Positions 10,402 to 21,317 of a DNA stretch of 64,000 nt are shown in pieces. Made by a program: the position numbers and the translations under genes. The DNA comes from Chamaecyparis obtusa (Eukaryota > Streptophyta > Pinopsida > Cupressales > Cupressaceae). Positions within the stretch are counted from its first letter, which is position 1. The number at the start of each line of letters is the position of its first letter. The notes beneath the pieces are model-generated. The model was not told where the DNA came from. It saw only the letters and a program-made list of their open reading frames with translations, and ran no database searches. The stretch lies in the NCBI GenBank assembly GCA_027943335.1, contig BSBK01005647.1:62001-126000 (forward strand), read 5' to 3'.

Positions 10402-10755
10402 ATCTCCCCCATTGGCATTGATGGCAACATAGATGAAACACATCCAATGTTCCAAAAATCCAATACTGCAACATCACTGCAAAATATCAAATCAAATCTT
10501 GCTTCATTTTCCTATTCAGCTCTCTCATACAATCCACAATATTTTTCATGTATATCTCTCCCCCATTGACATCAATGATAGAGATTCCATCACTAAGTCA
10601 ACAACAACTTAATGTCAAAAGACACTTTTCAAAAAAATACAATAACAAGAGTCCTCATGACTCAGCTCATAAACTCCCCCATAGAGGAAGTTCCAACATC
10701 CAATCTAGAAGAAAGATAGGGCTCATATACCACTGGACGGATGTAACCATCTGCA
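10402..10755 (-). other. Copia A 3' untranslated region with multiple polypurine tracts
   Basis: On the minus strand GGGGGAGA abuts the LTR (10403-10410). Further purine tracts are at 10555-10564 (GGGGGAGAGA) and 10673-10680. Words such as CATCAATGCCAATGGGGGAG match those before the 3' LTRs of B and C. No ORF is convincing. Confidence 0.75.
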
Positions 10756-12407
10756 TCAATTCTCAAAAATAGGTTGGGGCATAACCCCAAGCATACCTCT
10801 CAAATACACAAATGTATCCTTAGGTAAAGGCTTTGTAAATATATCTGCTATCTGCTCTTTTGTACTTATGTACTCCAATCTTACTTCTTTTTCTGCAACT
10901 TTCTCTCTTACAACATGATACTTGATCTCAATATGTTTAGTCTTAGAATGTAAATTTTTTTTTTTTGACATACTCACTATACTGGTGTTATCACAATGTA
11001 TAACAATAGGCTCATCAAACTTTATTCCAATATCTTTCAACATTTGCTTCATCCAAATAATTTGATTACAATTATTTGCTGTTGCAACATATTTTGCTTC
11101 TGTTGTGCTTTATGAAGTACAATTCTACTTCTTACTTAGCCAAGAGACCAATTTACCTCCAAGAAAAAAGGCTCCACCACTGGTGCTTTTTTTGTCATCA
11201 ATGCTGCCTCCCCAATCTACATCAGTATAGGCACATAAGGTAAAATCATCATAATTTTCATACCATAATCCATAATCCATTGTTCCTTTCAGATATCTCA
11301 GTATCCTCTTTACTGCTGCATAATATGATTCTCTAGGTTCTACTTGAAATCTTGCTACAATCTCCACTCAATGTGCTATATCAGGTCTTGTATGTGTCAA
11401 TTACTGCAATCCTCCAATCATAGATCTATACTTTTTTTGCTCAACTAATGGTGTCTCATCTTTGCTAGATAACTTATGTCCAGTTATCATAGGTGTTCCA
11501 ACAGGTTTAGAATCTTTCAGTCCAAATCTTTTCAATAATTCATTTAAATACTTAGTATGACTTACAAATATACCTTCCTTGCTTTGTGTTATCTGTAATC
11601 CCAAAAAAATTTCATTTCTCCAATCATGCTCATCTCAAATTCAATCTTCATTTCATCTGCAAATTTGTCACTAGCTTCATCTTCTCCTCTAGAGATAATA
11701 TCATCGACAAATATAACTATAACCAACAAACCATTCTCAATTTCTTTTGTGTATAAGTTACTATCTACTGTTCCTTTTATAAATCCCAATTTCAATAAAT
11801 ACTTATCCAATCTTGCATACCAGGTTCTAGATGCTTATTTTAATCCATATAAAGCTTTATTTAACTTACATACCATATCTCCTTCTTGTGTCAAAGGAAA
11901 ACCTTCAGGCTACTCAATGTAGACTTCTTCTTCTTCCAATTCACCATTCAAAAATGTTGACTTCACATCCATCTGATACACTCTGAATTTCTTGTAAGTT
12001 GCATATGCTAGAAACATTCTCACTGCTTCAAGTCTGGCCACAGGTGCCAAAGTTTCTTCATAGTCAATTCCTTCTTGTTGTGAATATCTTGTACATATCA
12101 ATCTTTCTTTGTTTCTTATCACTTCTCCTTGTTCATTCATCTTGTTTTTGAATACCCACTTTGTTCCAATCACATTCTTGTCTTCAGGTCTAGGGACCAA
12201 TTCCCATGTCTTGTTTTTTTCAATCTCCTCTAGTTCTTCTTTCATAGCATTGATCCAATGTTCATCTTCACAAGCTTCATTAGTAGCCTTAGGTTCAATT
12301 TGAGAAATCAAACATAAATGTACCTTATTCTGAGTCAAAACTCCTCTATCTAAACTTCCAATAACTTGCTCAATAGGGTGATGTCTTGAAGTATACCTGT
12401 TAGGTGT
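10756..12407 (-). pseudogene. Copia A pol, 3' part: reverse transcriptase and RNase H
   Basis: On the minus strand this continues from the G insertion. The copia RT begins with the linker [14 protein letters not shown] (near 12150), then [14 protein letters not shown] (near 11960) and the active-site stretch IFVDDII (near 11705), where Phe replaces the usual Tyr. A frameshift lies at an A/T run near 11600. RNase H follows with YTDVDWGGSIDDKKST (near 11200), ending with the typical DIFTKPLPKD and a stop at 10756. Stops occur near 11925, 11400, 11370 and 11125. The polyprotein would copy element RNA into DNA in cytoplasmic particles. Its upstream half is at 18777-21261. Confidence 0.88.
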
Positions 12408-12980
12408 CATAGTGATGCAGGAGCATCCTGGGTGTAAGAGCAATCTTGCATCACCCAAAAATATTTCTGTTTTTATATTCAATAAGGGTTATTTTGTACA
12501 GAGCTGCTATTTATGGAAAGTTACTATTTTTGGTAATTTTCGTATGTGCTCAGAATGATCTGATTTCTTTCTTGGAGGTTTATTTTGGTCATATAAGCCT
12601 GCCAGTAAAGTTTCATTGCCAGATCAAGTGTATATTGGAAGATATTGAAGATTTTCGGTATTGGCAGTAGGGTACAGAAACTTTGAACTCAGTTTTGAAG
12701 GCTTTAGAGGCCCCAGATGAGGTCAAAAATTTGGGTGACGGGCACTTGCATTGGTCAAGCCTGTAGAGCGCTTCGTGGCATTTTCGAAATGGGGTTATAA
12801 TAGCCGATCGGGTCAACTGGTGATGACTTATGGTCTTTGGAAGTTGGGCCACCCGAAATGGTAGAAAATAATTTTCTTCAAAATTTTTGTTCGGGTTTCA
12901 AAGGTTATCTTGAGCCGACTATGATGTAATAAAATGTAAAATAAAATAATTCTAAGTTTGGTCGGCCTTATTGGCTAAAA

Positions 12981-12993
12981 TTCTGGAACCTTC
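12981..12993 (+). promoter_or_regulatory. Perfect heat-shock element consensus in G 5' LTR
   Basis: TTCTGGAACCTTC matches the three-unit heat-shock-factor consensus nTTCnnGAAnnTTCn without mismatch. It sits 18 bp upstream of the TATA box and is unchanged in the 3' LTR (18484-18496), although the LTRs differ at about 3.7% of sites. Binding is inferred, not shown. Confidence 0.65.
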
Positions 12994-13011
12994 CAGGTGG
13001 TGGAAAATTGC

Positions 13012-13020
13012 CTATATAAG
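13012..13020 (+). promoter_or_regulatory. TATA box of G 5' LTR
   Basis: CTATATAAG, conserved at 18515-18523 in the 3' LTR. It is the likely core promoter of the genomic RNA. Confidence 0.75.
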
Positions 13021-13270
13021 GAAGGCTGTATTATTATCTTAGGCAGTTGAGAATAGTTCTGGGTAGTAGATCTGGGTATTGATTTGAGGCTTTGTCCTAC
13101 AGAATATTGTAAGGGAATGCCCATGTGGCTTTGCATATTGTAATTCTAAAAGTTTGTAAATCCACATTTGTGGAGATAATAAGAAGCCAATTTTCTGTTC
13201 TTGCATATTGTTGTAGATTCTCTGTTTCTGTTATGTGTTTGTGGTATTAAGGGGAGCACACTTCATCAAG

Positions 13271-13285
13271 TGGTATCAGAGCAGG
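13271..13285 (+). other. Primer binding site of element G
   Basis: TGGTATCAGAGCAGG begins two bases after the LTR end and fits initiator tRNA-Met priming. Confidence 0.9.
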
Positions 13286-13368
13286 AGTTCTTGAGTGTGT
13301 AAATAGATCGCTGACCGTGAGGCAGTTTGCACAGGACCGTGGCTAGGGTTTCAGCTCGCATCGCGAAA

Positions 13369-16300
13369 ATGCCTCCACGAAGGGAACGTGGCGGAAGAGC
13401 TGGTGTTGTGACACCTGAGGTTAGAGAGCTGCAGAGACAAGTGCGAGTATCGCAAGAAGAGATTCACAGAGGAATGAATCTTAATGTCAGAGACGAAAGC
13501 GAGGATGAAGCCGAAGAAGAATATCAAGAAGGAGAAGTTGAAATTGTGAACCAGGAGGAAGAAAGACTTTTTTGGGCGATTTCCAAGATTGGGAAAAGAC
13601 CTAAGATTGAGGTTCCTACATTTTCTAGAAATCTTAACCCAGAGGAATTGATCGACTGGATCAATGAATGTGAAGAATATTTTGAGTATGAAAATGTTGA
13701 GGATCCTGATAGGGTCAAATTTGAGAAGGCCAGACTGAAAGGTCATGCAAAGATATGGTGGCAAGAGATTCAGTTGGAGCGAAATAGAAGGGGAAAGGAG
13801 AAAATCATGAGATGGGATCAGATGGTGGATAAATTGAAGTGACAGTTCATTCCTGTTGATTATGAGCTTGACCTACTAAAGAAAATGCAGAGTTTGAAGC
13901 AAGCAGGAAGATCTGTTCAAGAGTATACAGAGGAGTTCTATCAACTTCTCATCAGAATAGGCCATGCAGAAGCTGATAAGGAGAAAGTTGCCCGATACCT
14001 TAATGGGTTAAGGCCAAGCATTCAGGAGGAGCTGAATCTGGTTTGAATGAATAGTATTGAAGAGGCATACCAGTTTGCCCTAAAAGTAGAGGAAAAGCTG
14101 AACAAGAAGTTTGAGAGCAAACAAAATGGAAGAGGTCACGGTGGACGATCTGGTGGATGGTCATATGGTGGCCGAAATGAAGATCTGAAAAAGAAGGATG
14201 AGGCCAGTAGTAGTCAGAATCAGTGAGGAAATAATTTCAATCACTTCTAGGATCAGAATAATAGAGATCAAAGAGGAAGAGGAAGAGGACAAGGATCTGG
14301 AAGAGGTGGCTTCCATGCAACATGTTTTCACTGTGGAGAAGAAGGTCATAGGGTATTTGAATGTCCTCAGCGCCAAGGCAGAACAGATAGGAGAAATGAA
14401 GGCCAGGCCAGAGTTGCACATGTAGATGAAGATGCCAGATCATCAAATTCTGAAGATGCTAAAAGAGGAGAAATGTTGATTAACAGAAGAGTCATGTTGA
14501 GTGGTGAGAATGAACCTGAGCAAAGGAGGAGCCTGTTTCGCACCAGGTGCAAGTGTGAAGGTAAATGTTGTGATGTGATCATTGATAGTGGAAGCACTAA
14601 AAATTTGGTGTCAGAAGAGATGGTGACAAAGTTGAAGCTCAAGAGACAGAAACACCCACATCCATATCGGATTGCCTGGGTACAGGATGACCACAAGGTC
14701 ATGGTCAGTGAACAGTGCCTGGTAAGGTTCAAGATCGGCGGATACCAAGATGAGGTATTGTGTGATATCATATCTATAGATGCATGTCATATGTTGTTGG
14801 GTAGACCATGGTAGTTTGACAGATGTGCTGTACATGATGGTCATGCGAATACCTATTCCCTAACAAAGGATGGAGTGCGACATAAGCTAAAACCATTGAA
14901 GGAGACTGAAGAAAAGGTATGTGGTACTGCAAGGATAACTTTTGTTGATGGAAGAAATTTTCTAGATGGTATGAGGCATGAGCATGTATGTTTTGCTTTA
15001 ATTCCAAAAGCTGGTAAAGAGGAAGTAGAAGATGTTCCTGTAGAAGTTGCAGATTTGTTGAATGAGTTTCAGGATATTGTATCCGATAACATGCCTGATG
15101 GATTACCACCAGTCAGGAAGATTAGTCATCAGATGGACTTGATTCCAGGAGTGAGTTTTCTGAATAAGGCAGCACACAGAATGACACTTGCAGAAAGTGA
15201 GGAGTTGAACAGACAAGTACATGAGTTGTTACAGAAAGGATTGATCCATGAGAGTCTGAGTCCTTGTGCTGTACTAGTGGTATTAGCACCAAAGAAGAAT
15301 GGAGAATGGAGGATGTGTACAGATTCTAGGGCAATAAACAAGATCACAATCAAGTACAGGTTTCCATTGCCACGAATGGATGATATTATGGACTGTTTGA
15401 GTGGAGCTGTGTATTTTTCAAAGATAGATCTAAAAAGTGGATATCATCAGATTCGGATCAGAGAAGGAGATGAATGGAAGACTGCCTTCAAGACAAAGGA
15501 AGGATTGTATGAGTGGTTAGTCATGCCTTTTGGGCTAACCAATGCACCGAGCACTTTCATGCGGCTCATGAACGAGGTTCTGAAAGAATTTCTAGGTAAG
15601 TTTGTCATTGTTTACCTAGATGATATTTTGATCTTTAGTAAGACATTGGATGAGCATATGATGTATATTCGTATGGTATTTGAGAAGTTGAGAGAAGAGA
15701 AAGTTTGATTAATTTGAAGAAGTGCAGTTTTGTGAAGAAAGAGTTAGTGTATTTGAGATTTGTAGTTTCAGCAGAAGGTCTAAAAATGGACCCAGAGAAG
15801 GTACAGGCTATCCTTGAATGGCCTACTCTAAGGAGTGCTACTGAGGTAAGATCTTTTCATGGTCTAGCTAGCTTTTACAGAAAGTTTATCAGAAATTTTA
15901 GCAGTATTTGTGGACCCTTGACTAAAACAATGAGAGGGGATAGAAAAAAGTTTAAGTGGACTAAAGGAGTAGAAAAGAGTTTTCAATTATTGAAACAAAA
16001 AAGTTATAGAACAACCTATTTTAGCATTTCCAGATTTCAATAAGGTGTTTCAAGTAGATTGTGATGCTAGTGGTACTGCAATAGGAGCTGTTATGAGCCA
16101 AGAAGGTAAACCTATTGCTTATTTCAGTGAGAAGTTAAATGATGCCAAGAGGAAATATTCTGTTTATGATCAAGAATTTTATGCTATAGTTCAGGCATTA
16201 AAGAAGTGGAGACATTATCTGCTTCCTAAGGAGTTTGTTTTGTATACTGATCATCAAGCTTTGTAATATTTGAATAGTCAAGGAAAGTTGAATCAAAGAC

Positions 16301-17877
16301 ATTTGAAATGGGTTGAGTTTTTGTAGAGTTATACATTTGTTTTGGAACACAGGAGTGGAAAGTCTAATAGGGTTGCAGATGCTCTTAGCAGAAGGCAACT
16401 ATTGCTGACAAAAATGCAGATTGAAGTGGTTGGGTTCAAGGAACTCAAGAATTTGTATCCAGAGGATCCTGATTTTGGTGAAGCTTGGAAAGCTTGTACA
16501 GAACCTGTTACTCTAGATAGGATGAAATGGTTGGATTTCATCATCCAGGATGATATGCTATTCAAAGGGAGTCAGTTGTGCATTCCACGAAGTTCTATGA
16601 GGGAGAATCTCATCAAGGAGAAGCATAGCGGAGGATTGGCTAGACATTTTGGTCATGATAAAACCGTTGGTTTGGTTAGTGAGAATTATTATTGGCCACA
16701 GTTGCAGCAAGATGTGAAGAAGTTTGTACAGAGTTGCAGAGTATGTCAGATGGCAAAAGGAGTGAAGCAGAATACAGGATTGTATCAGCTATTACCTGTA
16801 CTAGAGAAGCCTTGGGAGGATATCAGCATGGACTTTGTTCTTGGTTTACCGAGGACTCAGCGGGGGCATGATTCAATTTTTGTGGTGGTTGACAGATTTT
16901 CAAAGATGGCACATTTCATTCCTTGCAACAAGACTAATGATGATGTTCATGTAGTAGAATTGTTTTTCAGAGAAGTAGTGAGACTTCATGGTTTGCCAAA
17001 GACCATAGTTTCAGATCAGGACACTAAGTTTGTTGGATATTTCTGGCGTACATTGTGGAAGAAGTTGAAGACAGATTTGAAGTTCAGTTCATCACATCAT
17101 CCACAGACTGATGGAAAGATAGAGGTGGTGAATAGGAGTTTGAGAAATTTGCTGAGATGTTTGGTTGGAGATAAGCCAACAGGATGGGATTTGATTTTAT
17201 CACAGGCAAAATTTGCATACAATAATTCTGTCAATAGAAGCACTGGTAATTCACCATTCCAGATTGTATATGGAAGTAGTCTAAGAAATGCATCTAAATT
17301 GAGGAAGATAGATAAAGGAGAAATAAGTAGTGCTGAAGCTGAGGATTTTGCAGAACACGTGAAGAACATCCATGAGGAGGTGAGGAAGCATATTACCAAG
17401 ATGAATGCACAGTATAAGGCTAAGGCAGATGAGAAAATGAGGTATAAGGAATTTCAAGTTGGTGATGAAGTCATGGTTCATTTGGGGAAGGAGCGGTTTC
17501 CAGTTGGTACATATAACAAGCTGAAAATGAAGAAGTTTGGACCATGTAGGATACTGAAGAAACATGATTCAGGAAATGCATATGAGGTAGAATTGCCTAC
17601 TGAGCTAAATATTTCACCAGTTTTTAACATTTCAGATTTGACAGAGTATCATGAAGGAGGTGTTGAAGATGAGATCACAGCAGCACAGTGGAGTATTCCA
17701 ACAACTAGTTCAGACACTAAGGAGATCGAAGATATACTGGACAGTCATGTTGGTAGAAGCACAAGGAACAGGACATATGAAGAATATCTGGTCAAGTGGA
17801 AAGGATGACCTGTTGAAGATTCATCATGGCTGACAAAGGAGGAGGTTAGCCGTCTTGGTTTTCCTCTGCACACCTGA
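13369..17877 (+). pseudogene. Element G gag-pol polyprotein (chromovirus)
   Basis: The first suitable ATG is 13369 (MPPRRERGGRAG). Nearly all of the coding frame is a single frame to TGA 17875-17877. Domains in order: capsid-like gag (to about 14100); zinc knuckle CFHCGEEGHRVFEC (14323-14364); protease IIDSGSTKNLV (near 14580); RT with active-site YLDD (15613-15624); RNase H (about 15950-16330); integrase with zinc-binding part and core, SMDFV, SDQDTKF and a conserved Glu near 17117 (about 16600-17300); and a chromodomain with YLVKWKG (about 17720-17860) that would guide integration to modified chromatin. Breaks: stops at 13840, 14044, 14224, 14248, 14812, 16264, 16324 and 17806, plus frameshifts near 15706 and about 16000 (A-run). 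Every stop fits a CGA, CAG or CAA codon changed by C-to-T. The catalytic residues seen are intact, so the copy died recently. Confidence 0.93.
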
Positions 17878-17915
17878 GTCATGACAGGGTCACTTCTCAA
17901 ATTACCCTGGGTGTC
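17878..17915 (+). other. Short 3' untranslated segment of element G
   Basis: Between the polyprotein stop and the 3' LTR are only 38 bp. No classical G-rich polypurine tract is evident directly before the LTR (the sequence is CTTCTCAAATTACCCTGGGT), so the plus-strand primer is unclear. Confidence 0.6.
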
Positions 17916-18771
17916 TGATGCAGGAGCATCCTAGGTGTAAGAGCAATCTTGCATCACCCAAAAATATTTCTATTTTTATATTCAATAAGGGTTATTTTGT
18001 GCAGAGCTGCTATTTATGGAAAGTTACTATTTTTGGTAATTTTTGTATGTGCTCAGAATGATCTGATTTCTTTTTTGGAGGTTCATTTTGGTCATATAAG
18101 CCTGCCAGTAAAGTTTCATTGCCAGATCAAGTGTATATTGGAAGATATTAAAGATTTTCGGTATTGGCAGTAGGGTACAGAAACTTTGAACTCAGTTTTG
18201 AAAGCTTTAGAAGCCCCGGATGAGGTCAAAAATTTGGGTGACAGGTGCTTGCATTGGTCAAGCCTATAAAGTGCTTCGTGGCATTTCCGAAATGGGGTTA
18301 TAATAGCCGATCGGGTCAACTGGTGATGACTTATGGTCTTCAGAAGTTGGGCCACCCGAAATGGCAGAAAATAATTTTCTTCAAAATTTTTGTTCGGGTT
18401 TCAAAGGTTATCTTGAGCTGACTATGATGTAATAAAATGTAAAATAAAATAATTCTAAGTTTGGTCGGCCTTATTGGCTAAAATTCTGGAACCTTCCAGG
18501 CGGTGGAAAATTGCCTATATAAGGAAGGTTGTATTATTGTCTTAGGCAGTTGAGAATAGTTCTGGGTAGTAGATCTAGGTATTGATTCGAGGCTTTGTCC
18601 TATAGAATATTGTAAGGGAATTCCCATGTGGCTTTGCATATTGTAATTCTAAAAGTTTGTAATTCCACATTTGTGGAGATAATAAGAAGCCAATTTTCTG
18701 TTCTTGCATATTGTTGTGGTTTCTCTGTTTCTGTTATGTGTTTGTGGTATTAAGGGGAGCACCCTTCATCA
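17916..18771 (+). repeat. Element G 3' LTR (856 bp)
   Basis: It starts TGATGCAGGAGCATCC and ends CTTCATCA, followed by CATAG. It carries the same heat-shock element (18484-18496) and TATA box (18515-18523). Confidence 0.96.
18484..18496 (+). promoter_or_regulatory. Perfect heat-shock element consensus in G 3' LTR
   Basis: TTCTGGAACCTTC is identical to 12981-12993, with the TATA box CTATATAAG at 18515-18523. In this LTR the promoter could read outward into copia A sequence. Confidence 0.65.
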
Positions 18772-18776
18772 CATAG

Positions 18777-21261
18777 TTACTGATCTTGTTCTAATTGTAG
18801 ATTCTTCTTTGCTTTCTTCTTTGTTTTCTTCTCTGTTCTCTTCTTTGTCTTCTTTTGTATGACTTTCATTTAGTAAATCACTGTTAGTTTCAAAAAATAA
18901 TTTTACATTTTCAATGTTAGGCTGAGGTTGTGATTCTCCATCAGATTCATAATCGAGCATTCTTTCCTAAATTTTAAACTTTTCATCAACTTTTACATTT
19001 GCACTTTCAACAATAGTCTTAGTTCTTTTGTTATAACATCTATATGCTTTTCTTTTTAAAGAATATCCAAAAAATATTCCTTCATCACTTCTAGGATCAA
19101 AATTTCCTATATCATCATCTCTCTTAATATAACATTTACTTCCAAAAATTCTAAAATACTTAATTGAGGGTGTATGTCCAAACCATAATTTATAAGGTGT
19201 CTTGTTTGTATCTGCTCTAATTTGTACTCTATTCATAGTGTATACTGCTGTGTTCACTGCTTCTCTCCAAAAAGTTTTAACCAAATCATTTTCAAACAAC
19301 ATAGCTCTTGCTGCTTCAGTTATTGACCTATTTCTTCTTTCTGCAATACCATTTTGTTCTAGTGTTCTAGGATCTGAAAGTTGTCTCTTAATACCATTCA
19401 TTTCACAAAAAGTGTTAAACTCTCTAGAGGTAAATTCACCACCTCTATCAGATCTTAGACACTTAATCTTCATTCCAGATTCATTCTCAATTTTGCTTTT
19501 CATGATCTTAAATTTATCAAATGCTTCAAATTTTTCTTTCAAAAATGCAATCCATATCATTCTTGTAAAATCATCAACAAGAATCATAAAATACCTTTCA
19601 CCATAGAATCCTCTAGTCCTAGTAGGACCACTCAAGTCTGTATGAAAAATCTCCAACTTCTCTATTGAAGTGAACTTCTTATTGGGAAATGAACTCCTTT
19701 TTTGCTTTGCCATCATACATTCTTTGCAAATCATGTTAGTAGGTTTCATAATTCTAGGTAAATCTCTTACCGCAAGTGTAGTGCTCACCTTGACAATATT
19801 ATCAAAGTTTATATGACAAAACCTTTTATGCCATAACCAACTGTCATCAATCCTAGTTATCAAACATGTCAACTCAGTAGGATTCAATTGAAATAAATTA
19901 CCTCTGGTTCTGGATCCTTTTCCAATTAGATTTCCATCTTTATCTTTTATCACACAAGTTTTCTCAGAAAACCAAACTTGATAACCCTTATTAGCCAATT
20001 GTCCAATGCTTAGTAAATTATGTCTTAGTCCATCAACAAAGTAAACATCATCAGTTTTAGTCTTTCCATCAAGAGTAATAGATCCTATACCCTTAATCAA
20101 ACAAGGTGCATTGTTACCAACTCTAACAATTCCTCCATCATAATTATATAACTTAACAAACTTTCTTTTATCTCCAATCATATGATGTGAACAACCACTA
20201 TTTATAATCCAATCAAATTTCTTTTCAACTTGTGAAACTAATGCTTTTTTTCCCCTTTTATTAGATTCAGAACTTTCATCTTTAATTGCTACATATCCTA
20301 TTTCCTCAAAGTTATCATTATCACTGTCACTTAAATGTTTTTCAATTCCTACTTTAAAATCTTCATCATTTGCATAATAACATTCTTTAGATCTCCTAGG
20401 TTTAAAGTTGCTTCTATACTTCTTAACTCTTTTAGGACATTTAGCTGCAAAGCGACCATATTCTTGACAAGTCCAACATTTAAAGATTTTCTTACCATTT
20501 GGTTCTCTTTTTACAAGTAATGAAATACCTTCTTCAATTTTCTTATCTTCCTCGGATCTGCTACTGTTGGCATAATCTCCATTCACACTAGTACTTCTTG
20601 TAGGTCTAATGCTAAGAGCACTAAATGTTGTTTCCATTCTAGGTAGCTCTCCTGATAATCTCAAGTTCATCTCTGTTGTTTATAATCTTCCACGAAGAGT
20701 CTCTCTTGAAAAGTTTGATGTACAAGGTATCACTTTTTCAATCATCTGCATTGTCTGCTTGAATACTGGTGTCAAAGTTCTTAGAATTTTCCATATCACT
20801 TCATTCTCTGTCTTATCACCTCCACAAGACTTTATTCCTGTCACAATCTCAGACATCCTACCAATATAGCTTCTAATAGATTCATCTTCCATCATTCTAA
20901 TATCTTCAAATGCACAAATCCAATTATGTAATCTAGCCTTCTTTGCATGTTCATCACCTTCAAAAGTAGAATGTAAAGCTTTCCAAATTGCATGAGATGT
21001 TTTCAAACATCTTACCTGACTATATTCATTCTCTAGTAGTGCTGACAAAAGTGCTTCTCTTGCAAGTATGTTACACATGAATAGATCTAGTTCATCTTTA
21101 GTTCCTGCCTCTAGATTGTCTTCCTCAATGATAGTCTTCTCATTCTTTGTAATCAACCAATAACTTGGTCCTAAACACAATAGATGTGTCTTCATCTTTT
21201 CTTTCTAGCTATCAAAATTTACTCCATCAAACTTAGGGCTTTCTTTTCTGAAATTTGCCAT
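18777..21261 (-). pseudogene. Copia A gag, protease and integrase (5' part of gag-pol)
   Basis: On the minus strand the likely ATG is at 21259-21261 (MANFRKESPKFDG, like element C at 25346). Gag follows, with stops at 21205 (TAG) and 20680 (TAA). The zinc knuckle near 20440-20480 reads CWTCQEYGRFAAKC, where Arg replaces the zinc-binding His. The protease active site reads WIINSGCSHHM (near 20200), Asn for the catalytic Asp. The integrase has its zinc domain near 19700-19850 and core with HTDLSGPT, LRSDRGGEF and GIAERRNRS (about 19300-19660). The segment 18970-20670 is open for 567 codons. A TAG at 18967 and a Glu/Lys-rich tail follow before the G insertion. The protein would process and integrate element DNA; this copy lacks an active protease. 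Confidence 0.9.
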
Positions 21262-21303
21262 GGATCTCCTTAAGTTGTTAAACTTTTCTTTCAAGGACCT
21301 GCT

Positions 21304-21315
21304 GCTCTAATACCA
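21304..21315 (-). other. Primer binding site of copia A
   Basis: The minus strand reads TGGTATTAGAGC, one base off the usual tRNA-Met site TGGTATCAGAGC, immediately inside the 5' LTR. Confidence 0.85.
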
Positions 21316-21317
21316 AT

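Larger units (their letters stand above)
12413..13268 (+). repeat. Element G 5' LTR (856 bp)
   Basis: It runs from TGATGCAG to CTTCATCA. It contains a heat-shock-element match (12981-12993) and TATA box (13012-13020). It aligns without gaps to 17916-18771. Confidence 0.96.
12413..18771 (+). mobile_element. Element G: Ty3/gypsy chromovirus nested in copia A pol
   Basis: A structurally complete 6359-bp element with LTRs of equal length (856 bp) starting TGATGCAGGAGCATCC and ending CTTCATCA, flanked by the perfect 5-bp duplication CATAG (12408-12412 and 18772-18776). The order is LTR, tRNA-Met primer site, gag, protease, RT, RNase H, integrase, chromodomain, LTR, which defines a chromovirus. 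I count about 32 LTR-LTR differences in 856 bp, about 28 of them transitions. The insertion splits the copia A reading frame between integrase and RT. I cannot assign the clade (Tekay, Reina, Galadriel or CRM) without a tree. Confidence 0.96.

Noticed and set aside
13271..13285. tRNA gene at TGGTATCAGAGC (also 3949, 21304 and 25291)
   Set aside because: Only the 12-15 bases complementary to a tRNA 3' end are present, at the exact place of a primer binding site. No cloverleaf is seen.
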